DNA of 10,048 nt from Thermodesulfovibrionales bacterium. GTDB lineage: Bacteria > Nitrospirota > Thermodesulfovibrionia > Thermodesulfovibrionales > UBA1546. The notes beneath the pieces are model-generated. The model saw nothing but the letters and a program-made list of their open reading frames with translations. It made no database searches and was not told where the DNA came from. Both the position numbers and the translations under genes were made by a program. Shown one piece after another: positions 1 to 6,317 of this stretch (positions are counted from its first letter, which is position 1; each line of letters begins with the position of its first letter). The stretch is from the NCBI GenBank assembly GCA_030018605.1, contig JASEHP010000046.1, positions 1-10,048 on the forward strand, written 5' to 3'.

Positions 1-353
1 CCAAAAAGGACGGCATTATAAATGCCGTTGGCAAATTGCACTTGAATGAACTTCCGGCGCTTGTTGAAAAGCTGTCGCTTTTTATCGGCGTGGACACAGG
101 TATAACCTATATGGCTGATGCGCTATCCATTCCGGTCGTCAATATTGCAGGGCCTTCAAACATGGAAAATCAGAGGCCAACTGGGAAGAATGCCGTAATA
201 ATACAAAAGACCGACTTGCCATGTGTCCCCTGTTCTCATACCTTTAAAAGTCCATATAACTGTGAAATAAACACGAGGGAATGCATAAACTCAGTATCGG
301 TAGATGAAATTTATATCAATGCCAAGAAACTTTTGTCCCTTGGAGTAAGTTAA
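1..353 (+). CDS. Glycosyltransferase family 9 (heptosyltransferase-like), 3' part only
   Basis: This is the C-terminal end of a GT9 glycosyltransferase, the family that adds heptose or other sugars to the LPS core from nucleotide-activated donors on the cytoplasmic side of the inner membrane. The open frame enters from the left edge (codons from position 3), so the true start lies outside the window; the TTG at 36 is only an internal leucine codon. The visible 116 residues hold the GT9 donor-site signature GVDTGITYMADAL, followed by the usual 'P-V-V-x-x-x-G-P-S' strand. A cysteine-rich stretch follows (CVPC, then two more Cys within about 20 residues), as seen in many GT9 C-termini. The stop is one base before the start of the next gene, which implies co-transcription with the O-antigen ligase. 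The family is clear; acceptor and donor cannot be told from this fragment. Confidence 0.9.
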   Translation, partial: KKDGIINAVGKLHLNELPALVEKLSLFIGVDTGITYMADALSIPVVNIAGPSNMENQRPTGKNAVIIQKTDLPCVPCSHTFKSPYNCEINTRECINSVSVDEIYINAKKLLSLGVS

Positions 354-354
354 T

Positions 355-1644
355 ATGTTGAGCATAATACAAAAACTTGATATCTCTAACCTTTTAAGAT
401 TCTTTGTTTATATGCTGATATTTTTTCAGCCGTTTAATCGCTTCAACTCTTTCAGAGAGATAGGTTTTTACGGATTGCTGCTATTTTTCATATTGAAGAT
501 ATTCAAAGATAAAGCAATACGCATTGATTTCAGAGACAAGACAATAGTTGCCCTTTCTCTCTTAGCAGGCTGGTCGATATTAGTGTCAATTTTAGGCCCG
601 TATCCCTTGGATAGTTTAAATGCACTACGGAAAAACTTATTAGTTCAATCATTAATATTTTTAGTAATCATTGCAGAGTTTAAAAGCTGTAAAGAGCTTA
701 GAACACTGTTCCGGATTGTAGCTGTGAGTTTTGCAATTGTTACACTTGCTTCTATCGCTGAAAATTTTTTAGATTTAATAAATCTCAATATAAACTTTAA
801 TGAATTACAGTCTAAAAGAACTCACAGAATGTTTATAGCAGGATATGCAAGTAACGCTACTTTCTATCTTCCTTTTACTGCAGCGTGGCTTACATCGCTA
901 AAAAAAACGCCATGGGAAAAATGGCTAGGACTAATTACTATATTATTAGGATTTCTTACGGTCTTCTTATACAACAGCCGTGCAGCAATATTCATTGTTC
1001 CTTTAGCTATCTTAATAATTCTTTTTCTTTCTAAAAAATATAGGCTGCTGGTTACGGCCGTTATTATTATACTTACATTTTGCGCATCAACATTTTTTTT
1101 ATCAAAATCTGATACATTATCAAAATATAAGTCTTTATCGGATTTAGAGACATTCTCTAAAAATGAACGCTGGCTGCTTTGGGAGGGCACACTACACATT
1201 ATCAAGGAAAGACCTATCACAGGTTACGGCTACGGCTGGAAAAAAATAGCTCTTATAGCAAAAGACTCTAAATTTCAAGAGTACTGGAAACAGCATCACC
1301 CTTACATATATTCTTATTATGCCAAGGACGCATCTTCCAGCTATGGCAGGGTCAACCCTCATAACCTTATACTCCAAATAGTCTTTGAAATCGGCTTAAT
1401 AGGTCTTATTCTCTTCCTGTGGCTGTGGACAACCATTATTTTAAAAATCTTGAAAACCGCTTCGGTAAAAGGGCAATCGGATGGCAAAACTTTCGCCCTC
1501 TGCAGTCTTGGAGTTCTTGTGTCCTACGCCCTGATTAACATACCAAATGGTTACTGGCAGGAAGCTTACGGCAATATGATTTTTTTGTTTATAGCTTCAA
1601 TCTCTGTAATCCACAGGCAGCACGCCCAACGTATAGAAGATTAA
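355..1644 (+). CDS. O-antigen ligase / Wzy_C family membrane protein
   Basis: A 429-residue polytopic inner-membrane protein of the O-antigen ligase/polymerase superfamily, which moves an undecaprenyl-linked glycan onto lipid A-core, or polymerises repeat units, on the periplasmic face. Hydrophobic segments run almost throughout (about 12-30, 36-50, 62-80, 95-108, 118-136, 190-206, 210-226, 230-249, 338-366, 379-396, 406-419). The long polar loop at about 250-337 is the hallmark: it contains ERPITGYGYGW (285-295) and ends with NPHN (334-337), whose histidine matches the conserved periplasmic His of WaaL proteins. NSRAA at 207-211 carries the conserved membrane-edge arginine. GGAG at 342-345 is a plausible ribosome site. 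The gene lies between two GT9 genes, which favours ligase (WaaL) over Wzy polymerase, but sequence alone does not separate the two. Stretches checked by eye are 30-35% GC, lower than glnA; membrane-protein composition explains part of this. Confidence 0.88.
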   Translation: MLSIIQKLDISNLLRFFVYMLIFFQPFNRFNSFREIGFYGLLLFFILKIFKDKAIRIDFRDKTIVALSLLAGWSILVSILGPYPLDSLNALRKNLLVQSLIFLVIIAEFKSCKELRTLFRIVAVSFAIVTLASIAENFLDLINLNINFNELQSKRTHRMFIAGYASNATFYLPFTAAWLTSLKKTPWEKWLGLITILLGFLTVFLYNSRAAIFIVPLAILIILFLSKKYRLLVTAVIIILTFCASTFFLSKSDTLSKYKSLSDLETFSKNERWLLWEGTLHIIKERPITGYGYGWKKIALIAKDSKFQEYWKQHHPYIYSYYAKDASSSYGRVNPHNLILQIVFEIGLIGLILFLWLWTTIILKILKTASVKGQSDGKTFALCSLGVLVSYALINIPNGYWQEAYGNMIFLFIASISVIHRQHAQRIED

Positions 1645-1648
1645 AGAC

Positions 1649-2686
1649 ATGCATAGTTTAAAATCCGGCTATTCAAAAATCCTCTTCATCCGCCGCGATA
1701 ATATCGGAGACCTCATCTGCACAACTCCGTCTATCTATGCCGTCAGAGAAAAATACCCTGACGCAAAAATAGGTATTCTGGTAAATACTTATAATGCGGA
1801 CGCTATAAGCGATAATCCGGATATAGACGAGGTGTATATATACGAAAAAGCAAAACACGCCCCTGATAAAAGCAAATTTTCCGTGTGGTTAAATAATCTG
1901 AAAGTCCTGCAAAAAATAAGGAAAGAAAAATATGACGTTGCCATAGGATGCGGGGCATATTCTCCAAGGCTTGCGAGATATACGCTGCTCACGGCCGCAA
2001 AAACGAGAATCGGATATATAAAGAGGGATATGAAAAAATCAAAATTTTATAATACGCCTCTGTATGAACCCGAAAAAACGCTGCATGAAGTTGAAAAAAC
2101 CTTTAATCTTCTATCCCCGCTCGGCATAAACGGCAAGCCTTCGGGATTAAGGATGTTCCCTGATAATGCAGAAGTGAATAAAGTTAAAGATTTCTTAAAC
2201 TCAGCAGGCTTTTCAAAAAGAAAATCCCTCATAGCATTTCATATAAGCAGCAGGCGTCCTGAAAACAGATGGCCTGTTCAGAGATTTGTAGAACTTACAA
2301 ATCTTATATCAGCAAATTATCCTGTAAATATACTGCTTCTCTGGTCTCCGGGAAGTGAAAAGAACGTATACCATCCGGGAGATGACGAAAAAGCAGAGAT
2401 CATTAAAAATTCCATAAAGCCGGAACCTGCCGCATACAAAACCACTCATGTCCGCGAGCTTATTGCCGCCCTCAGCGTAAGCAGTCTTGTTGTCTGCTGT
2501 GACGGAGGAGCAATGCATATCGCCGCGGCTCTGGAGAAACCTATAGTGACAATATGGGGCTCGACCAATCCTGATAACTGGGCGCCATGGGGCACAAGAC
2601 ACATCATCCTGAAAAAAAACAGGAATGCCGCTGGTATTTCTGTTGAAGATGCCTTCGCTGCTGTAAGCACGCTTCTCAAGCAATAA
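1649..2686 (+). CDS. Glycosyltransferase family 9 (ADP-heptose:LPS heptosyltransferase-like)
   Basis: A complete GT9 enzyme of 345 residues, the normal family length, expected to be cytosolic or loosely membrane-bound and to add a sugar to the LPS core. The N-terminal Rossmann half opens with ILFIRRDNIGDLICTTPSI (11-29), the typical GT9 'R-x-D-x-I-G-D-x-x-x-T-P' motif whose Asp (about 21) is equivalent to the catalytic Asp of WaaC. The C-terminal half holds FHISSRRPENRWP (acceptor/donor cleft) and CDGGAMHIAAALEKP (284-298), then TIWGSTNPDNWAPWG. The start follows the ligase stop by four bases with only a weak purine-rich site, suggesting translational coupling. It is a second GT9 beside the truncated one at the left edge but clearly a different sequence. 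Donor could be ADP-heptose or another NDP-sugar; no motif here decides it. Confidence 0.92.
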   Translation: MHSLKSGYSKILFIRRDNIGDLICTTPSIYAVREKYPDAKIGILVNTYNADAISDNPDIDEVYIYEKAKHAPDKSKFSVWLNNLKVLQKIRKEKYDVAIGCGAYSPRLARYTLLTAAKTRIGYIKRDMKKSKFYNTPLYEPEKTLHEVEKTFNLLSPLGINGKPSGLRMFPDNAEVNKVKDFLNSAGFSKRKSLIAFHISSRRPENRWPVQRFVELTNLISANYPVNILLLWSPGSEKNVYHPGDDEKAEIIKNSIKPEPAAYKTTHVRELIAALSVSSLVVCCDGGAMHIAAALEKPIVTIWGSTNPDNWAPWGTRHIILKKNRNAAGISVEDAFAAVSTLLKQ

Positions 2687-2713
2687 TGTTACTTCCCTGC
2701 GGCGCTGCCTGTT

Positions 2714-3238
2714 ATGTTAAAATTACACATGCCTGTCTTGCCTTTATCCGAAAACCTCGAGAATACGGAGCTTGTAATCTGCGACAGTGAGACTGCCAGT
2801 CAGGCTCACATAGAATTGTTCCGCACCAGCGATAATAAATATATCATCTCAGATAAGTTTACGAGTATCCTTGATTCTCTTTCACACATCATTAATACGC
2901 ACTACTCATCACCCTCCCTGAAAAAAATCCATCTCGTCATGGGCTGGTCAAACATCCTCCAGGTTTCTCTGTGGCAAGCAGCAAAACCTGCTGTTGGGGA
3001 CATATTCACGCTTCTCAGAAACGAAGGAATCAAATCAGAAGAGCTTCAGCCGTTTAAGACATCTGATATAAATGACATTTTCCCGTGGCTTTACTACGGC
3101 AAAAGGTTTGACACCTTGAGAAGGTTATGCCATATCGCAAAAAGAAAGGCTGAAGGCAATTTCAAAAAATATTCCATTGCAGTTGAATGCCACATCATTG
3201 CAGAGGACACTAAAAAAATAGTTGCAAGCAGCCTCTGA
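2714..3238 (+). CDS. Hypothetical protein, 174 residues
   Basis: I do not recognise this protein. It is soluble-looking: no signal peptide or membrane segment, mixed composition, and a basic stretch near 135-158 (YGKRFDTLRRLCHIAKRKAEG). It starts 27 bases after the GT9 stop, in the same frame and strand, so it probably shares the transcript. There is no clear Shine-Dalgarno site before the ATG, so the start is uncertain; no other ATG, GTG or TTG start lies in frame between the GT9 stop and this ATG. The N-terminal part (about 33-60) has alternating hydrophobic residues that could form a small beta-rich unit; the middle (about 68-100) and the 110-160 region look helical. The context suggests an accessory role in glycan assembly, but nothing in the sequence proves it. 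The frame is open for its full length and coding on this strand is plausible. Confidence 0.6.
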   Translation: MLKLHMPVLPLSENLENTELVICDSETASQAHIELFRTSDNKYIISDKFTSILDSLSHIINTHYSSPSLKKIHLVMGWSNILQVSLWQAAKPAVGDIFTLLRNEGIKSEELQPFKTSDINDIFPWLYYGKRFDTLRRLCHIAKRKAEGNFKKYSIAVECHIIAEDTKKIVASSL

Positions 3239-3270
3239 AAATGCTGAGCGCCTCCGTGCGAGGGGAAGAG

Positions 3271-3343
3271 AAGTGTCAGAGCGTCAGAGTATCAAAGTAT
3301 CAAAGTAGCTTTGACCCTATGACACTTTGACCCTGTGATACTT
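3271..3343. repeat. Long imperfect hairpin made of 8-bp units (copy A)
   Basis: Arms 3271-3305 and 3309-3343 face each other across a 3-base loop (TAG). Paired by hand, the 35 positions give 27 Watson-Crick pairs, 2 G-T pairs and 6 mismatches. Each arm is a run of four related octamers (left: TGTCAGAG, CGTCAGAG, TATCAAAG, TATCAAAG; right, read on the opposite strand: GGTCAAAG, TGTCATAG, GGTCAAAG, TATCACAG), roughly KRTCANAG. It lies about 30 bases after the stop of the 174-residue gene and is followed by only a short T run (CTTTTA), so it is not a classical terminator, though it could stop or protect a transcript. The same unit recurs at 4230-4305. Confidence 0.8.
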
Positions 3344-3439
3344 TTATGATTCTGTCTGTTTAGGCATATCTGGACACCGTTTTTTGTAATTATGCCTCTA
3401 TTTATTAATCACCTCTGCCTAAAAATGAGGCAACCATGT

Positions 3440-3448
3440 TGATATAAT
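3440..3448 (+). promoter_or_regulatory. Possible extended -10 promoter for the amidotransferase
   Basis: TGATATAAT matches the extended -10 form TGnTATAAT exactly. No good -35 hexamer is found 16-18 bases upstream, which extended -10 promoters can tolerate. Transcription would begin near 3455, giving a short leader before either candidate start codon (3482 or 3512). The stretch 3344-3481 is otherwise AT-rich and holds only a 7-bp inverted repeat (AGGCATA 3362-3368 / TATGCCT 3391-3397). This would make the amidotransferase the first gene of a new transcription unit. Confidence 0.35.
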
Positions 3449-3511
3449 CTCCTAAAAACCCTTATATATCAATGCATTGCTATGGGCATGATTATTGATA
3501 TATTTATACTG

Positions 3512-4231
3512 ATGTCAGTGCTTATTCTTAAAAATATAGAGACAGAAGGTCCAGGAACCATACAAGACTTTCTGAGAGAAAATAATATAGCGTATAAGAT
3601 AGTGGAGCTTGCTGACGAAGAAATCAGGGATACGGAAAAGTTTGATGCGCTTATCATGATGGGCGGTCCCATGAGCGTGAACGAGAGCGATGCCTACACA
3701 TACATCAGCCGGGAGGAAGAGCTGACAAGAGAATTTATAAAAAAAGGCAAAAAAGTCCTCGGCGTATGTCTCGGCGCACAGATACTGGCAAAAGCCCTCG
3801 GCGCAAAGGTTTATAAAGGGAAAGAACCGGAAATAGGCTGGCATGACATAGAGCTTACCGAAGCAGGGATTAAAGATAATCTGATGAAAAAACTTGCATT
3901 ACATCCGAAGGCAGGAGATTTCTGGAAAAAATTCAGTGTATTTCATTGGCACGGTGAGACATTTGACATACCCGAAGGCGCCGTGAGGCTTGCTAAATCA
4001 GACCTTTACCCTAATCAGGCGTTTAAATACAATGAAAATGCTTATGCGTTTCAGTTCCACATAGAAGTTACAAAAGAAATGGTTTATGACTGGCTTTCCG
4101 CCCCTGGCGGATCCGCCTGCGGCGGAAAGAACGAGCCCATAGACCAAAACGAGCTAAAAGCAGAGACAGAGAAACTATATGAAATTTATTATGGCAGGGC
4201 GCTAAATTTTTATAAGGCATTCTTTAAATAG
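3512..4231 (+). CDS. Class I glutamine amidotransferase (GMP synthase-like, stand-alone)
   Basis: A stand-alone class I GATase domain that would release ammonia from glutamine for a partner synthase, or act as a glutamine or gamma-glutamyl hydrolase; cytosolic. The nucleophile elbow GVCLGAQ has its Cys at residue 86, and FHIEV supplies His183 and Glu185, completing the triad (numbers from the start chosen here). MMGGPMSV near the N-terminus is the oxyanion-region motif of GMP-synthase-like members, and FHWHGETFDIP is also typical. I chose ATG 3512 (MSVLILKN...) because family members begin with such a strand; an in-frame ATG at 3482 would add ten hydrophobic residues, and neither has a good ribosome site. 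Residues 195-206 are encoded exactly by a 36-bp palindrome (4094-4129), which looks like an in-frame insertion. The gene precedes glnB-glnA, so its substrate is the product of the neighbouring enzyme. The partner is unknown. Confidence 0.88.
   Translation: MSVLILKNIETEGPGTIQDFLRENNIAYKIVELADEEIRDTEKFDALIMMGGPMSVNESDAYTYISREEELTREFIKKGKKVLGVCLGAQILAKALGAKVYKGKEPEIGWHDIELTEAGIKDNLMKKLALHPKAGDFWKKFSVFHWHGETFDIPEGAVRLAKSDLYPNQAFKYNENAYAFQFHIEVTKEMVYDWLSAPGGSACGGKNEPIDQNELKAETEKLYEIYYGRALNFYKAFFK
4094..4129. repeat. 36-bp GC-rich palindrome inside the amidotransferase gene
   Basis: Arms CTTTCCGCC (4094-4102) and GGCGGAAAG (4121-4129) are perfect inverses, and the centre GGCGGATCCGCC (4106-4117) is a perfect 12-bp palindrome; overall 16 of 18 facing positions pair. 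GC is 26/36, far above the surrounding gene. It spans exactly 12 codons, in frame (residues LSAPGGSACGGK), ten residues after the catalytic Glu. This resembles palindromic repeats that insert into reading frames, such as the Rickettsia palindromic elements, although the sequence is not theirs. Confidence 0.8.
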
Positions 4232-4305
4232 CGTCAGAGGGACAGAGTGTCAAAGGGTCATAGTTAAAGACTCCATACTCTGATACTTTGATACTATGAC
4301 ACTTT
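4230..4305. repeat. Long imperfect hairpin made of 8-bp units (copy B), upstream of glnB
   Basis: Arms 4236-4264 and 4277-4305 flank a 12-base loop; of 29 facing positions 21 are Watson-Crick, 3 G-T and 5 mismatched. Left octamers are CGTCAGAG, GGACAGAG, TGTCAAAG, GGTCATAG; right octamers, read on the opposite strand, are TATCAGAG, TATCAAAG, TGTCATAG. It shares AGCGTCAGAG and CTATGACACTTT exactly with the copy at 3271-3343. It begins in the amidotransferase stop codon and ends 6 bases before the glnB ribosome site, so in RNA it would sit next to the glnB initiation region. Confidence 0.8.
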
Positions 4306-4311
4306 AAAAAC

Positions 4312-4320
4312 AGGAGGTGA
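4312..4320 (+). promoter_or_regulatory. Strong ribosome binding site of glnB
   Basis: AGGAGGTGA is fully complementary to the 3' end of 16S rRNA, with 6 bases between AGGAGG and the ATG at 4324. It fixes the glnB start. It is much stronger than the sites before the glycan genes in this window. Confidence 0.85.
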
Positions 4321-4323
4321 TAT

Positions 4324-4662
4324 ATGAAAAAGGTTGAGGCTATAATAAAACCCTTTAAGCTTGATGAAGTGAAGGATGCTCTTAATGAAATCGGCATACA
4401 GGGCATGACTGTCACAGAGGTTAAGGGTTTTGGCAGGCAGAAGGGGCATACCGAACTCTACAGAAGCGCTGAATATGTTGTTGACTTTATCCCGAAGATA
4501 AAGATAGAGGTAGTCACATCGGACAGCCTTGCGCAAAAAGTAGTTGCTGTTTTAGAGAAAACAGCGAAGACCGGCAAGATAGGAGACGGAAAGATATTCG
4601 TTTATCCTGTGGAGAATGTGGTAAGGATAAGAACAGGAGAGCAAGGAGAGGCAGCAGTATGA
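4324..4662 (+). CDS. glnB: Nitrogen regulatory protein PII
   Basis: PII is a trimeric cytosolic signal protein that senses 2-oxoglutarate and ATP/ADP and steers glutamine synthetase modification and nitrogen gene control. At 112 residues it has exactly the GlnB length and numbering. The T-loop reads GHTELYRSAEY (41-51) with Tyr51, the site uridylylated by GlnD in proteobacteria; position 48 is Ser where many homologues have Gly. The B-loop TGKIGDGKIF (83-92) and C-loop RIRTGE (101-106) carry the usual nucleotide contacts (Lys85, Gly87, Gly89, Lys90, Arg101, Arg103). The tail GEAAV is ordinary. GlnB and GlnK cannot be separated by sequence alone, but linkage to glnA and absence of amtB favour GlnB. 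The gene is followed by a 123-base gap filled by an inverted repeat and then glnA. I found no convincing sigma-54 (-24/-12) site upstream. Confidence 0.97.
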   Translation: MKKVEAIIKPFKLDEVKDALNEIGIQGMTVTEVKGFGRQKGHTELYRSAEYVVDFIPKIKIEVVTSDSLAQKVVAVLEKTAKTGKIGDGKIFVYPVENVVRIRTGEQGEAAV

Positions 4663-4759
4663 ACAACAGAGCAACAGACCAGCAGAGCAGTAGACCAGTA
4701 GCTTCGAAGTAAGGAATAAATTTTCCTTAAAAACTGCTGCACTATTGCGCTACTGCTCT
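4661..4759. repeat. Inverted octamer array between glnB and glnA (copy C)
   Basis: Five head-to-tail octamers (GAACAACA, GAGCAACA, GACCAGCA, GAGCAGTA, GACCAGTA; 4661-4700, consensus GANCARYA) start inside the glnB stop codon. Three more lie inverted at 4735-4758 (read on the other strand: GAGCAGTA, GCGCAATA, GTGCAGCA). The best stem pairs AGAGCAGTAG (4684-4693) perfectly with 4750-4759 and continues inward to 4701/4742 with 2 mismatches and one G-T pair. The period is 8, as in copies A and B, but the unit sequence differs. The loop holds a second hairpin at 4710-4729. Confidence 0.7.
4710..4729. repeat. Small hairpin inside the glnB-glnA inverted repeat
   Basis: TAAGGAA (4710-4716) and TTCCTTA (4723-4729) form a perfect 7-bp stem with loop TAAATT, followed by a run of A. 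The stem is weak and AT-rich, and no T run follows, so it is not a convincing terminator. It could fold inside the larger octamer stem as a nested arm. Confidence 0.45.
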
Positions 4760-4774
4760 ATAAAACTAACTTTT

Positions 4775-4781
4775 AAGGAGG
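4775..4781 (+). promoter_or_regulatory. Ribosome binding site of glnA
   Basis: AAGGAGG lies 4 bases before ATG 4786 and fixes the glnA start. It lies outside the octamer stem, which ends at 4759, so the site would stay accessible if the stem folds. Confidence 0.8.
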
Positions 4782-4785
4782 AAAA

Positions 4786-6198
4786 ATGACACCGAAAGAC
4801 GTAATTAAAATGGCTCAGGAAAACAAGGCAGTCATGGCAAATTTCAAGTTCCTTGATTTTCCCGGAATCTGGCAGCACTTCGCAGTGCCGATAGCTGAAT
4901 TAAAAGAGGAGGTATTTGAAGAAGGCCTTGGTTTTGACGGCTCTTCTATCAGGGGATGGCAGGCTATTCACACATCGGATATGCTCATAATCCCTGACCC
5001 TGCCACGGCCTTTATAGACCCGTTCATGGAATACCCGACAATAAGCCTTGTGTGCAACATCGTAGATCCGATAACAAAAGAATTCTACACAAGGGATCCG
5101 CGTTATATAGCGCAGAAGGCAGAGGCTTATCTTAAGTCATTAGGCATTGGCGATACAGCATATTTCGGGCCTGAGGCTGAGTTCTTTATTTTCGACAGTA
5201 TAAGATTTGACCAGACCTCCAACAGCGGTTACTACTTCATTGATTCTGTTGAAGGAATCTGGAATTCAGGCCGCGATGAAAAACCAAACCTTGGATACAA
5301 GCCGAGACATAAGGAAGGCTATTTCCCTGTGCCTCCGACAGACAGTCAGGTAAATATCAGGACAGAGATGGTCATGGAGATGCAGAAGTGCGGCATCTAT
5401 ATTGAAAGGGAGCACCACGAGGTTGCCACGGCAGGCCAGGCAGAGATTGATATGAGATTCGACTCTCTTGTGAAAATGGCTGATAAACTGATGCTTTTCA
5501 AATACATAATAAAGAATGTCGCAAAGCGGCACGGCAAGACAGTAACTTTCATGCCTAAACCTCTATTCGGGGACAACGGCTCAGGCATGCATGTGCACCA
5601 GAGCATCTGGAAAAAAGACAAGCCCCTTTTTGCAGGCAACGGCTATGCAGGGCTTAGCGAGCTTGCGCTCTATTATATCGGCGGGATTCTAAAACACGCG
5701 CCTGCTCTTGCCGCAATAACAAACCCGACTACAAATTCTTATAAAAGGCTTACGCCTGGCTTTGAGGCTCCTGTAAATCTCGCATACTCAGCAAGGAACC
5801 GTTCAGCGTCTGTAAGGATACCAACCTATTCTCCAAGCCCGAAGGCAAAGAGAGCTGAGGTGAGATTCCCTGATCCGTCATGCAATGGATACCTCGCATT
5901 TGCCGCAATGTTAATGGCAGGATTGGACGGTATTGAAAACAAAATACACCCTGGCGAGCCGTTGGATAAAGACATTTACGATCTTGGCCCCGAAGAACTG
6001 GCATCTGTTCCGACAATGCCTGCAAGCCTTGAAGAGGCATTGGATAATCTTGAGGCTGACAATGAATTCCTCATGAAGGGCAATGTATTCACAGAGGACG
6101 CCATAGACACATGGATAAGCTATAAGAGGTCAAAGGAAGTTGATGCTTTAAGGCTGAGACCGCATCCATATGAGTTCTTCCTGTATTACGACATTTAA
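4786..6198 (+). CDS. glnA: Glutamine synthetase, type I (beta subtype)
   Basis: This enzyme makes glutamine from glutamate, ammonia and ATP as a cytosolic dodecamer. Its 470 residues match GSI length. Motifs in order: GFDGSSIRGW (about 48-57, Asp latch region), FGPEAEFFIFD with metal-binding Glu130 and Glu132, NGSGMHVHQS with His269, NPTTNSYKRLTPGFEAP (ATP/flap region), RNRSASVRIP, and KAKRAEVRFPDPSCNGYLAFAAMLMAG with the arginine and glutamate ligands. The beta subtype is shown by the extra segment after about residue 146 (SGYYFIDSVEGIWNSG) and by DKDIYDLGPEEL, whose Tyr398 is the site adenylylated by GlnE. With PII directly upstream, control by the GlnD/PII/GlnE cascade is likely. No sigma-54 site is visible, and a TATAAA at 4759-4764 lacks a -35 partner, so read-through from glnB is the simplest model. 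The next gene starts 193 bases later. Confidence 0.98.
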   Translation: MTPKDVIKMAQENKAVMANFKFLDFPGIWQHFAVPIAELKEEVFEEGLGFDGSSIRGWQAIHTSDMLIIPDPATAFIDPFMEYPTISLVCNIVDPITKEFYTRDPRYIAQKAEAYLKSLGIGDTAYFGPEAEFFIFDSIRFDQTSNSGYYFIDSVEGIWNSGRDEKPNLGYKPRHKEGYFPVPPTDSQVNIRTEMVMEMQKCGIYIEREHHEVATAGQAEIDMRFDSLVKMADKLMLFKYIIKNVAKRHGKTVTFMPKPLFGDNGSGMHVHQSIWKKDKPLFAGNGYAGLSELALYYIGGILKHAPALAAITNPTTNSYKRLTPGFEAPVNLAYSARNRSASVRIPTYSPSPKAKRAEVRFPDPSCNGYLAFAAMLMAGLDGIENKIHPGEPLDKDIYDLGPEELASVPTMPASLEEALDNLEADNEFLMKGNVFTEDAIDTWISYKRSKEVDALRLRPHPYEFFLYYDI

Positions 6199-6244
6199 CA
6201 TTCAACTCGTATATACAAGGCATGACAAAAATCGTTGTTAATAC

Positions 6245-6317
6245 TGTCATTGCGAGCGTAGTGAAGCAATCTCTAAGTGAATGGGATTGCTTCGTCGCTC
6301 CACTCCTCGCAATGACA
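6245..6317. repeat. Dispersed palindromic repeat of the GTCATTGCGAG / GAAGCAATC family
   Basis: The ends TGTCATTGCGAG (6245-6256) and CTCGCAATGACA (6306-6317) are a perfect 12-bp inverted repeat, and a second pair, GAAGCAATC (6263-6271) and GATTGCTTC (6285-6293), lies inside. I recognise this as a non-coding palindrome found in many copies in many unrelated bacteria; its translation gives the well-known spurious peptides 'ARSGATKQS' and 'LAMT'. It has no coding capacity and would need a transposase supplied elsewhere. The rest of the glnA-dehydrogenase gap (6199-6390) holds no gene I can support. Confidence 0.9.

Noticed and set aside
864..1377. Two minus-strand open frames over the O-antigen ligase gene
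   Set aside because: They lie antisense to a clearly recognised gene and show no family motif; they are shadows.
2309..2683. Minus-strand 124-residue frame over the second GT9 gene
   Set aside because: It lies wholly opposite the GT9 motifs and has no ribosome site or recognisable domain.
2686..2790. ATG overlapping the GT9 stop codon (TAATG)
   Set aside because: The frame closes after 34 codons with no recognisable content; the longer frame from 2714 is the better gene.
3271..3343. CRISPR array
   Set aside because: The units are only 8 bp, degenerate, without spacers, and turn around into an inverted arm; no cas genes are nearby.
3362..3397. AGGCATA / TATGCCT inverted repeat with a 22-base loop
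   Set aside because: The stem has only 7 pairs with no extension on either side; it could arise by chance in an AT-rich gap.
4232..4785. Sigma-54 (-24/-12) promoters before glnB or glnA
   Set aside because: Expected from biology, but no GG-N10-GC arrangement resembling TGGCAC-N5-TTGC was found in either gap.
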